A stretch of 64,000 bases of DNA. Source: Sphingobium sp. WTD-1 (GTDB taxonomy: Bacteria > Pseudomonadota > Alphaproteobacteria > Sphingomonadales > Sphingomonadaceae). Each line of letters begins with the position of its first letter. Within the stretch, counting starts at the first letter, position 1. Position numbers and translations under genes: made by a program. The notes below the pieces were generated by a model that was given only the letters and a program-made list of their open reading frames with translations, was not told the origin of the DNA and did no database searches. Of this stretch, positions 7,336 through 16,737 are shown in pieces. The stretch lies in assembly GCF_030128825.1 (NCBI RefSeq), contig NZ_CP119129.1, positions 12,968 to 76,967 of the forward strand, given 5' to 3'.

Positions 7336-7944
7336 ATGCGAGCGATCTTCATCCGGCATGGGGAAAGCACCGGCAACGCCGGCGTGCCGTGCCATGATCT
7401 CGCGACGATCGAACTGACGGAGCGCGGCCACGAACAGGCGAGTGCGGTCGCGTCGAGCTGGACGCAAGCGCCCGCGCTCATCGTCACGTCGCCCTATACC
7501 CGCACCCGGCAGACGGCCGCGCCGACGATCGCGCGCTTTCCCGGCGTGCCGGTGGAAGTGTGGCCGATCGAAGAGTTCACCTATCTGCAACCGGCGCGCT
7601 GGAACGGCACGCGCAGCGCGGAGCGGATGCCGCACCTCGAACGCTATTGGAACGCGGCCGATCCTGATTATTGCGACGGGGAAGGGGCAGAGAGCTTCGC
7701 CACCCTGCTACGGCGCTGCGAGGCCGCGCTGGCGCGGCTCGCCGCCATGCCGCCCGCCTCGCTGGTCTATGTGTTCGGGCATGGGCAGTTCATTCAGGCC
7801 GCGCGCGCGATCGTCGCTGACGCCCATCTGGACGAACGGGCCAAGATGCGGGCGTTCTGGCGCAAGGGCGAGCCGCCAGCGATCGCCAATGCGCAGCGGG
7901 TAGGGTTTCATTTGCAAGGAAATCGCTGGGCCTGCACAACGTGA
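7336..7944 (+). CDS. Histidine phosphatase (SixA/phosphoglycerate mutase-like), copy 1
   Basis: The 202-residue product has the RHG motif of the histidine phosphatase superfamily at the N terminus (IFIRHGESTGNAG). The second catalytic His is in VYVFGHGQFIQA near residue 148, and a conserved TSPYTRTRQTA gives a phosphate-binding Arg. The substrate is unknown. It starts 2 bp after the vapC-like stop, which implies co-transcription. A second copy at 54046-54666 differs at roughly 27 of about 202 aligned positions by eye. It also follows a toxin-antitoxin pair, of a different family, so the association is not with one toxin type. Confidence 0.85.
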   Translation: MRAIFIRHGESTGNAGVPCHDLATIELTERGHEQASAVASSWTQAPALIVTSPYTRTRQTAAPTIARFPGVPVEVWPIEEFTYLQPARWNGTRSAERMPHLERYWNAADPDYCDGEGAESFATLLRRCEAALARLAAMPPASLVYVFGHGQFIQAARAIVADAHLDERAKMRAFWRKGEPPAIANAQRVGFHLQGNRWACTT

Positions 7945-8013
7945 TAGCCGTTCGCTTGATCGCCCTATATGACTGAATGCAATGCGATAATAGATATTCG
8001 GAGGCTTAGCCTT

Positions 8014-8310
8014 ATGTCTACCCGTCCGCAATTCTCCCGCATCCTACATTTTGTAGGTATGCTCGCTATGAGCGTGACCGGTACTGCTACAATTGCGCAG
8101 GAAGCGCGCCCGCCATTGCAGACAAAGCAGCAGGGCCCCTGTACATTATCGGGACACGGATTCACGGTAGCGGCTCGACAGCGATCGTTTCGGCAGGTTC
8201 CGCCCCGTTGCCGACATTACGGACACGTGTCAGCCTCGCTGAATGGAGACGCAATCAGAAGTAGTGCAAACGGCGACCAATCAGCGGGGCGACAAGCCTC
8301 AAGAGGGTGA
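8014..8310 (+). CDS. Possible small exported protein, unknown
   Basis: An ATG at 8014 follows a strong GGAGG Shine-Dalgarno (8000-8004). The first ~30 residues resemble a signal peptide (ILHFVGMLAMSVTGTATIAQ). The rest (98 residues in all) matches nothing I recognise, and its C-terminal part is low in complexity and overlaps the next gene's upstream region. It could be a frameshifted or truncated exported protein. Confidence 0.35.
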   Translation: MSTRPQFSRILHFVGMLAMSVTGTATIAQEARPPLQTKQQGPCTLSGHGFTVAARQRSFRQVPPRCRHYGHVSASLNGDAIRSSANGDQSAGRQASRG

Positions 8311-8326
8311 CAGGCGCTGGAGCTTG

Positions 8327-8518
8327 ATGCGACGTGCTGATGGCTTCTTCACTCATTACGAAGAGGTATATATCGACCTCTACGATCATGGTGGGGGTGT
8401 GGACGGATATTGGACGCGTTCTCACGCTTCCGGTCTCTTCGACGATGCCGAGGCGGCAATGAAAGATGCGCTTGGATCACTGACGTGGCTTGATGCACGA
8501 GTGGCGCGGATTGAATGA
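8327..8518 (+). CDS. Small hypothetical protein
   Basis: A 63-residue acidic protein with balanced, globular-looking composition (HYEEVYIDLYDHGGG, then a helical DDAEAAMKDALGSL). The ATG at 8327 has CTGGAG about 6 nt upstream; an in-frame ATG at 8243 would add 28 less ordered residues. It ends 11 bp before the IS1182 element's left end. I do not recognise a family. Confidence 0.4.
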   Translation: MRRADGFFTHYEEVYIDLYDHGGGVDGYWTRSHASGLFDDAEAAMKDALGSLTWLDARVARIE

Positions 8519-8529
8519 CCGCTCTCCAC

Positions 8530-10109
8530 CGAGGCTGTGTAAAAACGCATTACCACGCCAGTACGTTGTCGAGATGCCTGTGATGTTGTTTTGGCGAGTT
8601 CGTGTGATCAGGCTCTGATCGCCTGGATCAGAGCCTGCACGCCGAAGATCTGGATCATGCGCTTGATGTTGTAGGCGAGGACCGAGAGGCTGATTTCGGT
8701 TCTGACCTTTTCGAGACCTTTGGTGAGGAGATGGGCGCTACCGATCCATGACTTGAGCGTTCCGAACACATGCTCGACCGTTCGTCGCCGCAGGATCATC
8801 GCATCGGGCATGCGATCGAGCCGGGCCTGCATGGCATCGAGGACGCCTTCATTATCCCAGCGCTTGAGGCGCTTGGTCTTCTCTGGCGTGCAGCGCGGCC
8901 GCAGGGCGCAAGCATGGCAGGCAACCAGATTGCGATAATGGCTTATATCGTCGCGCCTGTCGGATCGCGTGGCGCTCTTGGTCAGCATCGCACCGGCAGG
9001 GCAGCTATAATGGTCCTGCTCGGGATCGTAGATAAAGTCGTGCCGGCTGAACATTCCGGTCTTGATGCCGATCGCGGTGTGGGTCTTGGGGATGCAGGGC
9101 AGCACGCCGGTTCCTTCACAGGCCAGCACCTGATCGCCGTTATAATAGCCGCGATCGGCGATGACGGTGATCTCATTGGCACCCATCGCTTCCTTGGCGC
9201 TCAGCCCCATCGGCACGAGTTGGACACGATCATTGCCTTCGGTGACGACCTCATGAGCGATGATCAGGTGATGCGTCGTATCGACGGCAGCTTGTACATT
9301 ATAGCCCACGATGCCGGTGCCGCGACCGCTGCTGTTCATCGAGCGCGAATCCGGATCGGTGAGCGATACCTGATGATCGGGCGCTGCCGCCACCTGGCTT
9401 TCCATATCTTTGAGGAACTGCATGTGGCGGCGCAGTCCCGCCAGCTTCTCCTCGATCCGGTCGGTTCTGGCCTCGGCGACATCGCCGGGTTCACGATCCG
9501 CCCGGTCGAGAGCAGCAAGGTAACGCTCGATGCTGGCGTCCACCTGCTCGATACGCCTGGCAACCTTGTTCGCCGTGAAGTTGCGATCCCGGTTGTTGAC
9601 CGCCTTGAACTTGCTGCCATCGACCGCGACCACCGCCTGACTGAACAGGCCCAGTGACCGGCACAGCATGACGAACTGGCGGCATACCCCGCGAAGGGCC
9701 GCCCCATTGTCGCGACGGAAGTTGGCGATGGTCTTGAAGTCGGGCGCGAGCCGTCCGGTCAGCCACATCAACTCGATATTGCGCTGCGCCTCACGCTCGA
9801 GCCGTCGGCTCGATTGAACCCGGTTCAGATAGCCGTAAAGGTAGATCTTGAGCATCGTTACAGGATGGTAGGCCGGGCGCCCAGTATCGGCCGGCGTCGC
9901 TCCGGAAAAGCCCAGCGCCTGCAAATCCAGTTCATCAATAAAGGCTTCGACCAACCGGACCGGATTATCCTGCGACACATAATCTTCAAGCGATGCTGGC
10001 AGAAGAAAATCCTGCCGCCGGTCTGCCCCCTCAACGAAACGGCCCATCTCAAAGCCTCCCGAATGTCCGGGGGAAACCTATCATATCATCGCGTTTTTAC
10101 ACAGCCTCG
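8530..10109. mobile_element. IS1182-family insertion sequence, apparently intact
   Basis: Perfect terminal inverted repeats bound the element. GAGGCTGTGTAAAAACGC at 8531-8548 matches the reverse complement of 10091-10108, and the match extends one more base on each side. It carries one full transposase gene on the minus strand. No convincing target-site duplication is visible. It lies just left of a truncated TonB receptor fragment. Confidence 0.85.
8608..10047 (-). CDS. IS1182-family transposase (DDE)
   Basis: The 479-residue transposase matches the IS1182 layout. An N-terminal DUF772-like domain (YHPVTMLKIYLYGYLNRVQSSRRLE) is followed by the first catalytic Asp in VVAVDGSKFKAVNN, a second in TVIADRGYYNGDQ, and a C-terminal region ending RRTVEHVFGTLKSWIG that supplies the Glu. 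A Cys-rich segment (CPAG, CHACALRPRC) is typical of the group. The frame is complete, so the element may be active. Confidence 0.92.
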   Translation of the reverse strand: MGRFVEGADRRQDFLLPASLEDYVSQDNPVRLVEAFIDELDLQALGFSGATPADTGRPAYHPVTMLKIYLYGYLNRVQSSRRLEREAQRNIELMWLTGRLAPDFKTIANFRRDNGAALRGVCRQFVMLCRSLGLFSQAVVAVDGSKFKAVNNRDRNFTANKVARRIEQVDASIERYLAALDRADREPGDVAEARTDRIEEKLAGLRRHMQFLKDMESQVAAAPDHQVSLTDPDSRSMNSSGRGTGIVGYNVQAAVDTTHHLIIAHEVVTEGNDRVQLVPMGLSAKEAMGANEITVIADRGYYNGDQVLACEGTGVLPCIPKTHTAIGIKTGMFSRHDFIYDPEQDHYSCPAGAMLTKSATRSDRRDDISHYRNLVACHACALRPRCTPEKTKRLKRWDNEGVLDAMQARLDRMPDAMILRRRTVEHVFGTLKSWIGSAHLLTKGLEKVRTEISLSVLAYNIKRMIQIFGVQALIQAIRA

Positions 10110-10166
10110 ACCACTTTTTGCCATTCCGGAATGGCCCGCGGCCTTGAGGCGTGCTGCCTTATGTAG

Positions 10167-11417
10167 GTTTTCTGTTCCGTTGCTACTCAACCCCCGGATA
10201 GCGGCGCGCCCACAGTCAACCGCCAGACCGGGCGGTTTACCTATGATGGCACTGTTGGACGTCTCAGCGGTAAGGCATCCTACAAGCTGGACTCAAAAAC
10301 GAGCATTTCAGCACAGCTGGGCGGCGGCGGGCACGATATCGTTACGGACAAGGTCAATTATCTTGCTGTGACCCCGGATTTCTCACCGTTCTCAGAGCAT
10401 CGCCGCCTCAGCAGTGTCGCAAGCTTCGTTACTGGAGAATTGAACCTCGACCACGCGGGCGCGCGAGAAGGTGAAGCTCTCAACGCGGCTGTCCAGTTTT
10501 ACACCAACCCGGGCGTGCACGACGTTACCAATGCCCGGTTCAGTGATGGGCGCCGTTACCGGATCGACCTGCAAAAACCCTCGACGTCGATCGATATGCA
10601 AATCGACTGGAAACATCCCATGGCTCCAGGACAGATCCTTTCGATGGGCAGCGCCTGGCATCTTGACGACACGACGCAGCACTATCGGTTCATCAGTAAC
10701 GACAGCACCGGCTCGTTCGGCTCCGACATGAACGATGCGTACGATGCGCGCAGCGGCACATTTTCCGCCTATGCCTCGTTTCAGCAAACATTTGGCTCCT
10801 TGACGATCGCACCGGGCCTGCGCGGTGAAGCCAACCGGCGCCGAATTTCTAGTCATGGTGCCGACGATATCCGTATCAACCGGGCTAACTTTTTTCCAAG
10901 CTTTCATGCCAGTTACAAGCTCAACAAACAGCTGCAGTTCGGGGCCAGCTTCAGCAAGCGGATAGACAGGGTTCCGCTGGAATATCTGCGGCCCTACGGA
11001 ACGGTCGAGGATGCCTACACCCTCTTCGAAGGGAACCCCCATCTCAAGGACCAGAGCACAAACGCCTATGAGGCCAGTGTGCAGTTTCGGCCCGGCAAGG
11101 TCGAAGCGGGGGCCACCGTCTACTTGCGCGAGACCCGCCAGCTTTGGAGTAAGAATTATCTGGTCAATGCCGCCGGCACCAGCGTTTACAACTACGTAAA
11201 TTCGGGGAATAGCTGGAACAGCGGCGCGCAATTCGACCTCAGCTTCCCTATCGTCCCTCGGCTCAAGGCAAGCACCAGCGCCAATCTTTTCAACGAACGT
11301 ACACCGATCGATACGACAGATGGACGAGGCACCCAGCGGACATTTCGCTACTCGACAAACGCGACGTTCGAATGGAATGGCAAGGATCGAGGCAGTGTAC
11401 CCGGCGATGTGGCGTGA
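10167..11417 (+). pseudogene. TonB-dependent receptor fragment, both ends lost
   Basis: The frame is open from just after a TAG at 10164 to a stop created at the IS3 junction (11415-11417). Residues resemble the outer-membrane beta-barrel of TonB-dependent receptors: alternating aromatic strands, LTIAPGLRGEANRR, FFPSFHASYKLNKQLQFGASFSKRIDRV, then a YLRPYGTVEDAYTLFEGNPHLK segment. No plug domain, signal peptide or C-terminal aromatic strand remains. The last residues (GKDRGSVPGDVA) run into the IS3 end. It is not expected to function. Confidence 0.8.
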
Positions 11418-11799
11418 CCTGCCCCCCGTTGGTCCCGCGGTCATAACGAGAGTCCGCCGGTTTGATATTCGTCCGCGTTCGCCGGCACAAGCGCGTCGGG
11501 GGTGACGCCTCCATCATGCAAGAACGCCCGACGCGCTTGTGCCGGCGTTCGGTTCCCCAATGACGAGTGCGGCCTGACGTGGTTGTAGTCGTAGCGCCAG
11601 ATGGCCAGCTTGCGCCGGGCATCGGCCAGGCTGTCGAACAGTTCCTCGTTGAGCAACTCGTCGCGCAGAGATCCGTTGAACGATTCGATAAAGCCGTTCT
11701 GCTGCGGCTTGCCGGGATCGATATAATGCCACTCGACCTTGTTCTCGCTGGCCCACTTCAGGATCGCCCGGCTGGTGAACTCGGTGCCGTAGCACATTG

Positions 11800-13440
11800 G
11801 GAAGCGGCCCCTCGAAGGGGCGCACTGCCTTGATGAAGGCAAGGGCGCGTAGCGCCCGCAGGCTTCATCAAGGCGGTCATGATCGGCCCGCAGGTCTCTA
11901 AAGTGAAGTTGTCGACTCAACCCTTTGGAGACAGACCGACCATGACCAAGCGTAGCTCTAATCCCACCGACGCCGTGCTGGTAGCCATCGATATGTCCAA
12001 ACACCGCCAGGAGGTCCTGATCGAACGTCCAGAAGGCGGACCCCGACGTCGCATGACGGTGATGGCGACAAAGGCAGATTATGATCGCCTGGCCACGGAT
12101 CTTAGCGACATCGGGCGTCCGATCATCGTCGGCTTCGAGGCTACTGGTAACTACCATCGCACGCTGGCGCATCGCCTGCTGTCCGCCGGCTTCGAGTTGC
12201 GCTTGATCTCGTCCGTTGCCTTGGCTCGAACGCGCGAGGCTCTGCACAATGGCTGGGACAAGAACGATTCCAAGGATGCGCAAGTGATCCTGCACATGCT
12301 GCGGATTGGCGCCACCCAGCGATACGTCGATCCGCTCGCCGCCGGGATCAACGACCTGCAGGAGATGTCGAAGACGCATGAAGCCATATCAAAGGCGAAG
12401 ACCCAGGCCTGGCATAGGATCCTGACCCACTACCTGCCGCTGTATTTCCCGGAGATCGAGCGTTTCGCCGGCAACAGCCGGTCTGACTGGTTCCTGGCGC
12501 TGATCGAACGTTTCCCGACGCCGGGGAGCATCATCTCGATCGGCCGCGAAGCCTTCACTGAACAGGCCTGGCCGTTGATCGGTCGCAAGGTCTCCAAGGC
12601 CCGGGTAGTCAACGATATCTATGAGACCGCCTCTGCATCGATCGCGCTGCCGATTGACGAGGATTCCACTGCGATCACGATGTTCCGCATGGTCGTCGCT
12701 CAGGCTCGTACCCTGATCCAACAACGCAATGAGATTGAGCGGATCGCCCATGACGCGCTGGCCGCGAACCGCGATTATCAGCTTCTGCGGATGATCCCAG
12801 GCATCGGACCGATCAATGCCCTGACGATCCTTGCCGAGGCCGGTGATCTGCGCCGCTTCAGCCATCATCGCCAGTTTCTCAAGTTCTGTGGCCTCGACCT
12901 CGCTACCTGTCAGTCCGGTATGTTCCGCGGTCGGACCAAGCTGTCAAAGTATGGCAATGCCCGGTTGCGGCGTACATTCTGGATGGCGACGCAGGTCGCG
13001 ATCCGCCAGCGCGACAACAGCTTCCGCGATAAGCTGGGGCGCTATGTCGCCGGGTATCCCAACGACCCCGATCGCCGTCGCAAGGCGATGACCGCGCTCA
13101 CCGCCAAAATGGCGCGCGTTGCGCATGCCGTCATCAAGACGGGAACCGAGTACCGTCCGTTCGTCGAACGGGCGGACACCAGATGGAAGGACCCCTCTCT
13201 GTGCAGCCGTGAGGGCGCTACCGCGACCCTGTAGATAATGTTCGGGCCTTCCATCTGGCATCCGTATCTCATTTTAAGGACGGTGAGGACCACGACCCAC
13301 GCGGCTGCTGGATCCTGTGTTTGCTATGGCCGAGAGCGCATTCCTTGACGATGGAAGCCATCTGGATCATAAAAATCATCAGCGCCGATTACACTCGGCG
13401 CAACGAGACCTGCTGGCCTTTGCCCGCTGCTGCTTCCCTA
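11800..13440 (+). mobile_element. IS110-family insertion sequence (ends approximate)
   Basis: An IS110-type transposase gene with flanking non-coding DNA is inserted in the IS3 orfB. IS110 elements usually lack terminal inverted repeats, so the limits are set only by where the IS3 reading frame breaks and resumes and are accurate to a few tens of bases. The ~140 bp before the transposase and ~200 bp after it are non-coding. The upstream or downstream stretch would hold the bridge RNA if this member uses one. Confidence 0.75.
11942..13234 (+). CDS. IS110-family transposase (DEDD)
   Basis: The 430-residue protein has the IS110 architecture. An N-terminal RuvC-like DEDD domain starts [15 protein letters not shown] (first Asp), has [16 protein letters not shown] (Glu) and ends in [13 protein letters not shown] (Asp pair). 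The C-terminal transposase_20 domain carries [22 protein letters not shown] and the catalytic-Ser region [11 protein letters not shown]...[15 protein letters not shown]. The ATG at 11942 has GGAGAC about 10 nt upstream. Recent work shows IS110-type recombinases can be guided by a bridge RNA; no RNA has been modelled here. Confidence 0.92.
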   Translation: MTKRSSNPTDAVLVAIDMSKHRQEVLIERPEGGPRRRMTVMATKADYDRLATDLSDIGRPIIVGFEATGNYHRTLAHRLLSAGFELRLISSVALARTREALHNGWDKNDSKDAQVILHMLRIGATQRYVDPLAAGINDLQEMSKTHEAISKAKTQAWHRILTHYLPLYFPEIERFAGNSRSDWFLALIERFPTPGSIISIGREAFTEQAWPLIGRKVSKARVVNDIYETASASIALPIDEDSTAITMFRMVVAQARTLIQQRNEIERIAHDALAANRDYQLLRMIPGIGPINALTILAEAGDLRRFSHHRQFLKFCGLDLATCQSGMFRGRTKLSKYGNARLRRTFWMATQVAIRQRDNSFRDKLGRYVAGYPNDPDRRRKAMTALTAKMARVAHAVIKTGTEYRPFVERADTRWKDPSLCSREGATATL

Positions 13441-13990
13441 CATAGGACGTTATCACTGACGATGCAAGCCGGCTTGCCATAGAGCCGCACCAGCGTGTCG
13501 AGCTCGCGCGCGACCCGCACCCCGGAGATGCTGGTATCGCCCACCAGGCACAGGTTCTCGCGGCAGCAGTCGTCGTTGATCGCCAGGATGCGTAGCCGCC
13601 GCGAGGCACCGAACGTATCCGCAACAAAATCCATAGACCAGCGATCGTTCGGGCGCAGTGGCACGGGCATCGGCGTCCGGCTGCCACGGGCACGCTTGCG
13701 ACCCCGTCGCCGGCGTACCGACAGTCCTTCCTCTTGGTACAGCCGGTAGAGCTTCTTGTGGTTCATGATGTACCCCTTTCGTTCGAGCATCACGCCGACG
13801 CGCCGATAGCCGAACCGGCGACGCGTGGCGGCGATCTCGCGCATCGCCTCGCGGATCTCGGCATGGTCGGGCGGACGTTCTCGCCGGACCGTCTTCGGGT
13901 CGACGCCGATCAGCACGCAGGCACGGCGCTGCGAGATCTGGTAATCCCGCATCACGCCGAGCGCCGCGTCCCGTCGCTGGCCTGGCGTCG

Positions 13991-14254
13991 TCAGACTTTT
14001 CCCAACAGGTCCTTCAGGATCGCGTTATCCAGCACGCTCTCGGCCAAAAGCCGCTTGAGCTTGCCGTTCTCGTCCTCCAGCTGCCGAAGGCGCCGGGCAT
14101 CGGACACCTCCATCCCGCCGTACTTCGCCTTCAGCTTGTAAAACGTCGCCGGGCTCAGCCCGTGCTTGCGACATACCTCGACCGTCGGCAGGCCCACCTC
14201 TTGCTCCTTGATCATCCCGATGATCTGCTCCTCGGTAAAACGGCTCTTCCTCAT
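13991..14254 (-). CDS. IS3-family orfA
   Basis: The 87-residue protein has the helix-turn-helix of IS3 OrfA (RFTEEQIIGMIKEQEVGLPT, VCRKHGLSPATFYKLKAKYGG). A leucine-zipper-like helix (LRQLEDENGKLKRLLAE) mediates oligomerisation. It lies upstream of, and in another frame from, orfB; normally the two are joined by programmed frameshifting. The gene is intact but its partner is disrupted. Confidence 0.9.
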   Translation of the reverse strand: MRKSRFTEEQIIGMIKEQEVGLPTVEVCRKHGLSPATFYKLKAKYGGMEVSDARRLRQLEDENGKLKRLLAESVLDNAILKDLLGKV

Positions 14255-14318
14255 TCGGCTGCTCCTTCGTTGGGGCAGACTCTACATCAGATCGAGGGAG
14301 CCAACGGGGGGCAGGTCA

Positions 14319-14461
14319 CTTGGGGACGACGCACCCGCCGCAATGAGGGCGCGTTCCAACGTGAAGGGAGGTGATGAACTTGGCGGCAATGGCGCCGTCT
14401 GCGCGTGCGCGATAGTCGCGCAAGACGCCACGGCCAGCAGGGCCGCAATGACACGATGCAT
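14319..14461 (-). pseudogene. CzcC/TolC-type outer-membrane efflux protein, N-terminal stub
   Basis: From ATG at 14461, with AGGAGCT upstream, the frame gives a signal peptide (HRVIAALLAVASCATIAHAQ). PPFTLERALIAAGASSPS follows, the start typical of CzcC/CusC outer-membrane factors of metal RND pumps. After about 48 codons the frame runs straight into the IS3 terminal repeat, so the rest of the gene, and any czcB/czcA, is lost on this side. The preceding His-rich gene is its likely operon partner. Confidence 0.7.
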
Positions 14462-14518
14462 GAATGAGAGCTCCTGACAATTCCGGGAGGCCGCGAACGT
14501 TGCGGCGAAGGCGGAATA

Positions 14519-14854
14519 TCAGGCTATTGGAGGTCGCAGCGCGGGGTCAGCTGTAGCGAGCGGGAGGTACTGGAAACCGAAAAGCGGTGACGGGTTGTCC
14601 ATGCCAAAAGCGATTGGCAGCACTTCGCTTTTCACAGCATCGCAAACTTGGTGGCTGTGACAGCCCCCATGGTGATGCGTGAATCCCTTATTTGCATCGG
14701 AAGGAACCTGGTCCCCATCACCGTTGCTGTGTCCCATGCTGGCGGCTGTTGCACTGTCCACGCAGGAAATCGGCTCCATGGCGTGTGCAATTGATCCGCC
14801 AGTCAGAGACAGGCTGACATAAAGCGCTGCAAAAATGAGCAGGACACGCCGCAT
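14519..14854 (-). CDS. Small periplasmic His-rich protein ahead of the czcC remnant
   Basis: The 111-residue protein starts with a signal peptide (RRVLLIFAALYVSLSLTGGSIAHA). It contains FTHHHGGCHSHQVC, a likely metal-binding patch, and ends with a hydrophobic YLPLATADPALRPP tail. Proteins of this kind precede czcCBA-type operons and may bind metal in the periplasm. The ATG at 14854 was chosen because the signal peptide begins there; a longer in-frame extension has no such feature. With czcC truncated it is probably an orphan. Confidence 0.6.
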   Translation of the reverse strand: MRRVLLIFAALYVSLSLTGGSIAHAMEPISCVDSATAASMGHSNGDGDQVPSDANKGFTHHHGGCHSHQVCDAVKSEVLPIAFGMDNPSPLFGFQYLPLATADPALRPPIA

Positions 14855-15426
14855 GATAGACGCGGATAGCACGATGAGACCACTTCTGAAAGGAATTCCT
14901 TCAGTGTTATTGGGATGGCGTCGCCTAGGGGGTAGAAGCACTCCTCTGAGCCGGGCGGCGGCCGGCTATCAAGGTCGATTACGAACGTCTCGCAGCCAAT
15001 CGGGCCAATTTGGCTGGAGGGTGGTCATCGTCGGTGCGTCTGGATGAGGCGGTGGTTCTCAACCTCACAGAATTATCTGGTGAACTTCAGGACTGGCGTT
15101 TCATGTAAGTGTGACGTGCAGGTTTCGACCGAGGGCGCCTTCGCAAGCACCGCTCTGGATCGACCCTGACCTTTTGAAGTTCGGAGGCGATACAGATCAA
15201 GGCGACTATCTACCAAAAAACCTGTTCGTGTGACCCGCCAGTCGTTTAATGCGCCGTCGTTGCGTCGCCATGGTGTCAATCTGGTGTTGTTCTAACGCAG
15301 TCTTGAAGGAGGGTCCGTTGCGAATCCCGCTTTCGTCGCTTCTATTTGTCGAAGTGGCGTCCCCATGTTGGCTGCCGTTCGTCGAAATCCGCGGCTGCGA
15401 TGCAAGATAGATTGCCGGCGAGCGCC
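14855..15426. other. Intergenic region without a clear gene
   Basis: No full gene is supported. A short plus-strand frame ending at the TAA at 15106-15108 reads VDYERLAANRANLAGGW and then VRLDEAVVLNLTELSGELQDW. It looks protein-like but has no start codon and no family I recognise, so it may be a gene remnant. The part 15110-15345 shows nothing recognisable. Confidence 0.4.
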
Positions 15427-16689
15427 ATGATCGATTCGCAAACCTTCTCCGCCACTTTCCCCTTCGCGGCTGCCATGCCTTCATGGCTGGAGGCGATGCT
15501 TGGGGTCGCCCTGCTGTTTGCGATTGCGGTCTTCGTCAACTGGATCGTCAAGCAGGTGATCCTTAAGTTCGCCTTGCAGCTGTTGCCCAAGGACGGTCCG
15601 ACTCCCGCACCTATCGTCGCGCGGCTCGCCAATATCGTGCCTGCGCTCATCCTCGCCCGCGGCGTCGGACTAGTCGTGCATCTGCCAGCTGGTTTGGCGA
15701 CGGCGATCCATAATGTCGCGAATGCTTTCATCATCCTGACGATCATCCTGGCGATGAACGCCGCGCTCAATCTTGCAAATCGGCTCTATCAGCGCCGGCC
15801 CGATGCCGCCCATCGTCCCATCAAGGGATATGTCCAGGTCCTCAAAATCCTGCTGTTTCTTGCCGGCGCGGTGCTGGTGATTGCGGTGGTGATGGAACAG
15901 TCGCCGCTGCTACTGCTCTCGGGACTGGGCGCGCTGGCGGCAGTGCTCATGCTGGTGTTCAAGGATACGATCCTGTCGCTGGTCGCGTCGGTGCAGCTCA
16001 CCTCCAACGACATGCTCCGGGTCGGGGACTGGATCGAGATGCCCGCGCTCAATGCTGATGGAGACGTGATCGATATTGCCTTGCACACGATCAAAGTGCA
16101 GAACTTCGACAAGACGATCACGAGCATACCCACCTATCGGCTTATCTCCGACAGCTTCAAGAACTGGCGCGGCATGCAGGACGTCGGTGTGCGACGGATC
16201 AAGCGATCCCTCTTCATCGACCAGAGCAGCATCCGCTTTCTGGGCGAAGAGGACGAACTGAGCGTGCGCCGTTTCGCGCTGATCGACGATTATCTAATCC
16301 GCAAACAGGGCGAACTGGCGCAATCGAACGATCACCTCGTCGAGCATGGCGGGGATGTCGTGAACGGACGGCGCCTTACCAACATCGGCACGTTTCGCGC
16401 CTATGTCATCGCGTATCTTCGCGCACAAACGCGTGTGTCGGGCGATATGGCCCTGCTCGTGCGTCAGCTCCAACCTACCGCGCAGGGATTGCCGCTGGAG
16501 ATCTACTGCTTCACCGCGACGACGATCTGGTCGGAATATGAAACCATCCAGGCCGATATTTTCGATCACTTGCTCGCGATCCTGCCTGAATTCGACCTGC
16601 GCCTCTATCAGGCACCGAGCGGCCATGACGTTCAACGGATGTCATTGGGCGAGAATGCGAAGAAATTGATCGGGGTGGGAGATGGCTGA
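15427..16689 (+). CDS. MscS-family mechanosensitive channel, YbdG-like
   Basis: About 420 residues with several N-terminal transmembrane helices. The MscS core follows: a glycine/alanine-rich pore helix (LLLSGLGALAAVLMLVFKDTILSLVASVQL) and the beta-domain start DMLRVGDWIEMP. The segment HTIKVQNFDKTITSIPTYRLIS, then FKNWRGMQDVGVRRIKRSL, is characteristic of the YbdG/MscM branch. The inner-membrane protein releases solutes on hypo-osmotic shock. The start is uncertain: ATG 15427 is taken because the first hydrophobic helix begins soon after; in-frame ATGs at 15400 and 15346 exist. Confidence 0.85.
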   Translation: MIDSQTFSATFPFAAAMPSWLEAMLGVALLFAIAVFVNWIVKQVILKFALQLLPKDGPTPAPIVARLANIVPALILARGVGLVVHLPAGLATAIHNVANAFIILTIILAMNAALNLANRLYQRRPDAAHRPIKGYVQVLKILLFLAGAVLVIAVVMEQSPLLLLSGLGALAAVLMLVFKDTILSLVASVQLTSNDMLRVGDWIEMPALNADGDVIDIALHTIKVQNFDKTITSIPTYRLISDSFKNWRGMQDVGVRRIKRSLFIDQSSIRFLGEEDELSVRRFALIDDYLIRKQGELAQSNDHLVEHGGDVVNGRRLTNIGTFRAYVIAYLRAQTRVSGDMALLVRQLQPTAQGLPLEIYCFTATTIWSEYETIQADIFDHLLAILPEFDLRLYQAPSGHDVQRMSLGENAKKLIGVGDG

Positions 16690-16737
16690 GCGTTGTCAAG
16701 CCGTCCAAGCGCTCGAGTTCCGTTGTGTCACCATGCT

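Larger units (their letters stand above)
11441..13955 (-). pseudogene. IS3-family orfB transposase, disrupted
   Basis: The N-terminal part (13955 down to about 13442) carries the helix region and first catalytic block: RRFGYRRVGVML, then NDRWSMDFVADTF and RILAINDDC, ending PACIVSDN. The C-terminal part (about 11805 to 11441) resumes with [13 protein letters not shown], then [22 protein letters not shown], the DDE Glu block. The break falls at the SDN-GTEF motif, where the IS110 element sits. Together they would form an ordinary ~290-residue OrfB made by frameshift from orfA. Confidence 0.85.
11415..14318. mobile_element. IS3-family element interrupted by an IS110-family element
   Basis: TGACCTGCCCCCCGTTGG at 11415-11432 is the exact reverse complement of 14301-14318, which fixes the outer ends. 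Inside, on the minus strand, are orfA (13991-14254) and orfB, the latter cut in two by an IS110-type element. The flanks show no matching 3-4 bp duplication. They carry unrelated truncated genes (TonB receptor left, CzcC-like right), so a deletion or recombination has probably occurred at this element. Confidence 0.85.

Noticed and set aside
8530-10109. Target-site duplication for the IS1182 element
   Set aside because: The bases outside the repeats (ending CTCCACC on the left, starting ACCAC on the right) share only partial similarity and no clear direct repeat.
15346-15426. Upstream start for the MscS-like gene
   Set aside because: The extra 27 residues are polar and lack family similarity; the start at 15427 lies close to the first hydrophobic helix. 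It stays possible but less likely.
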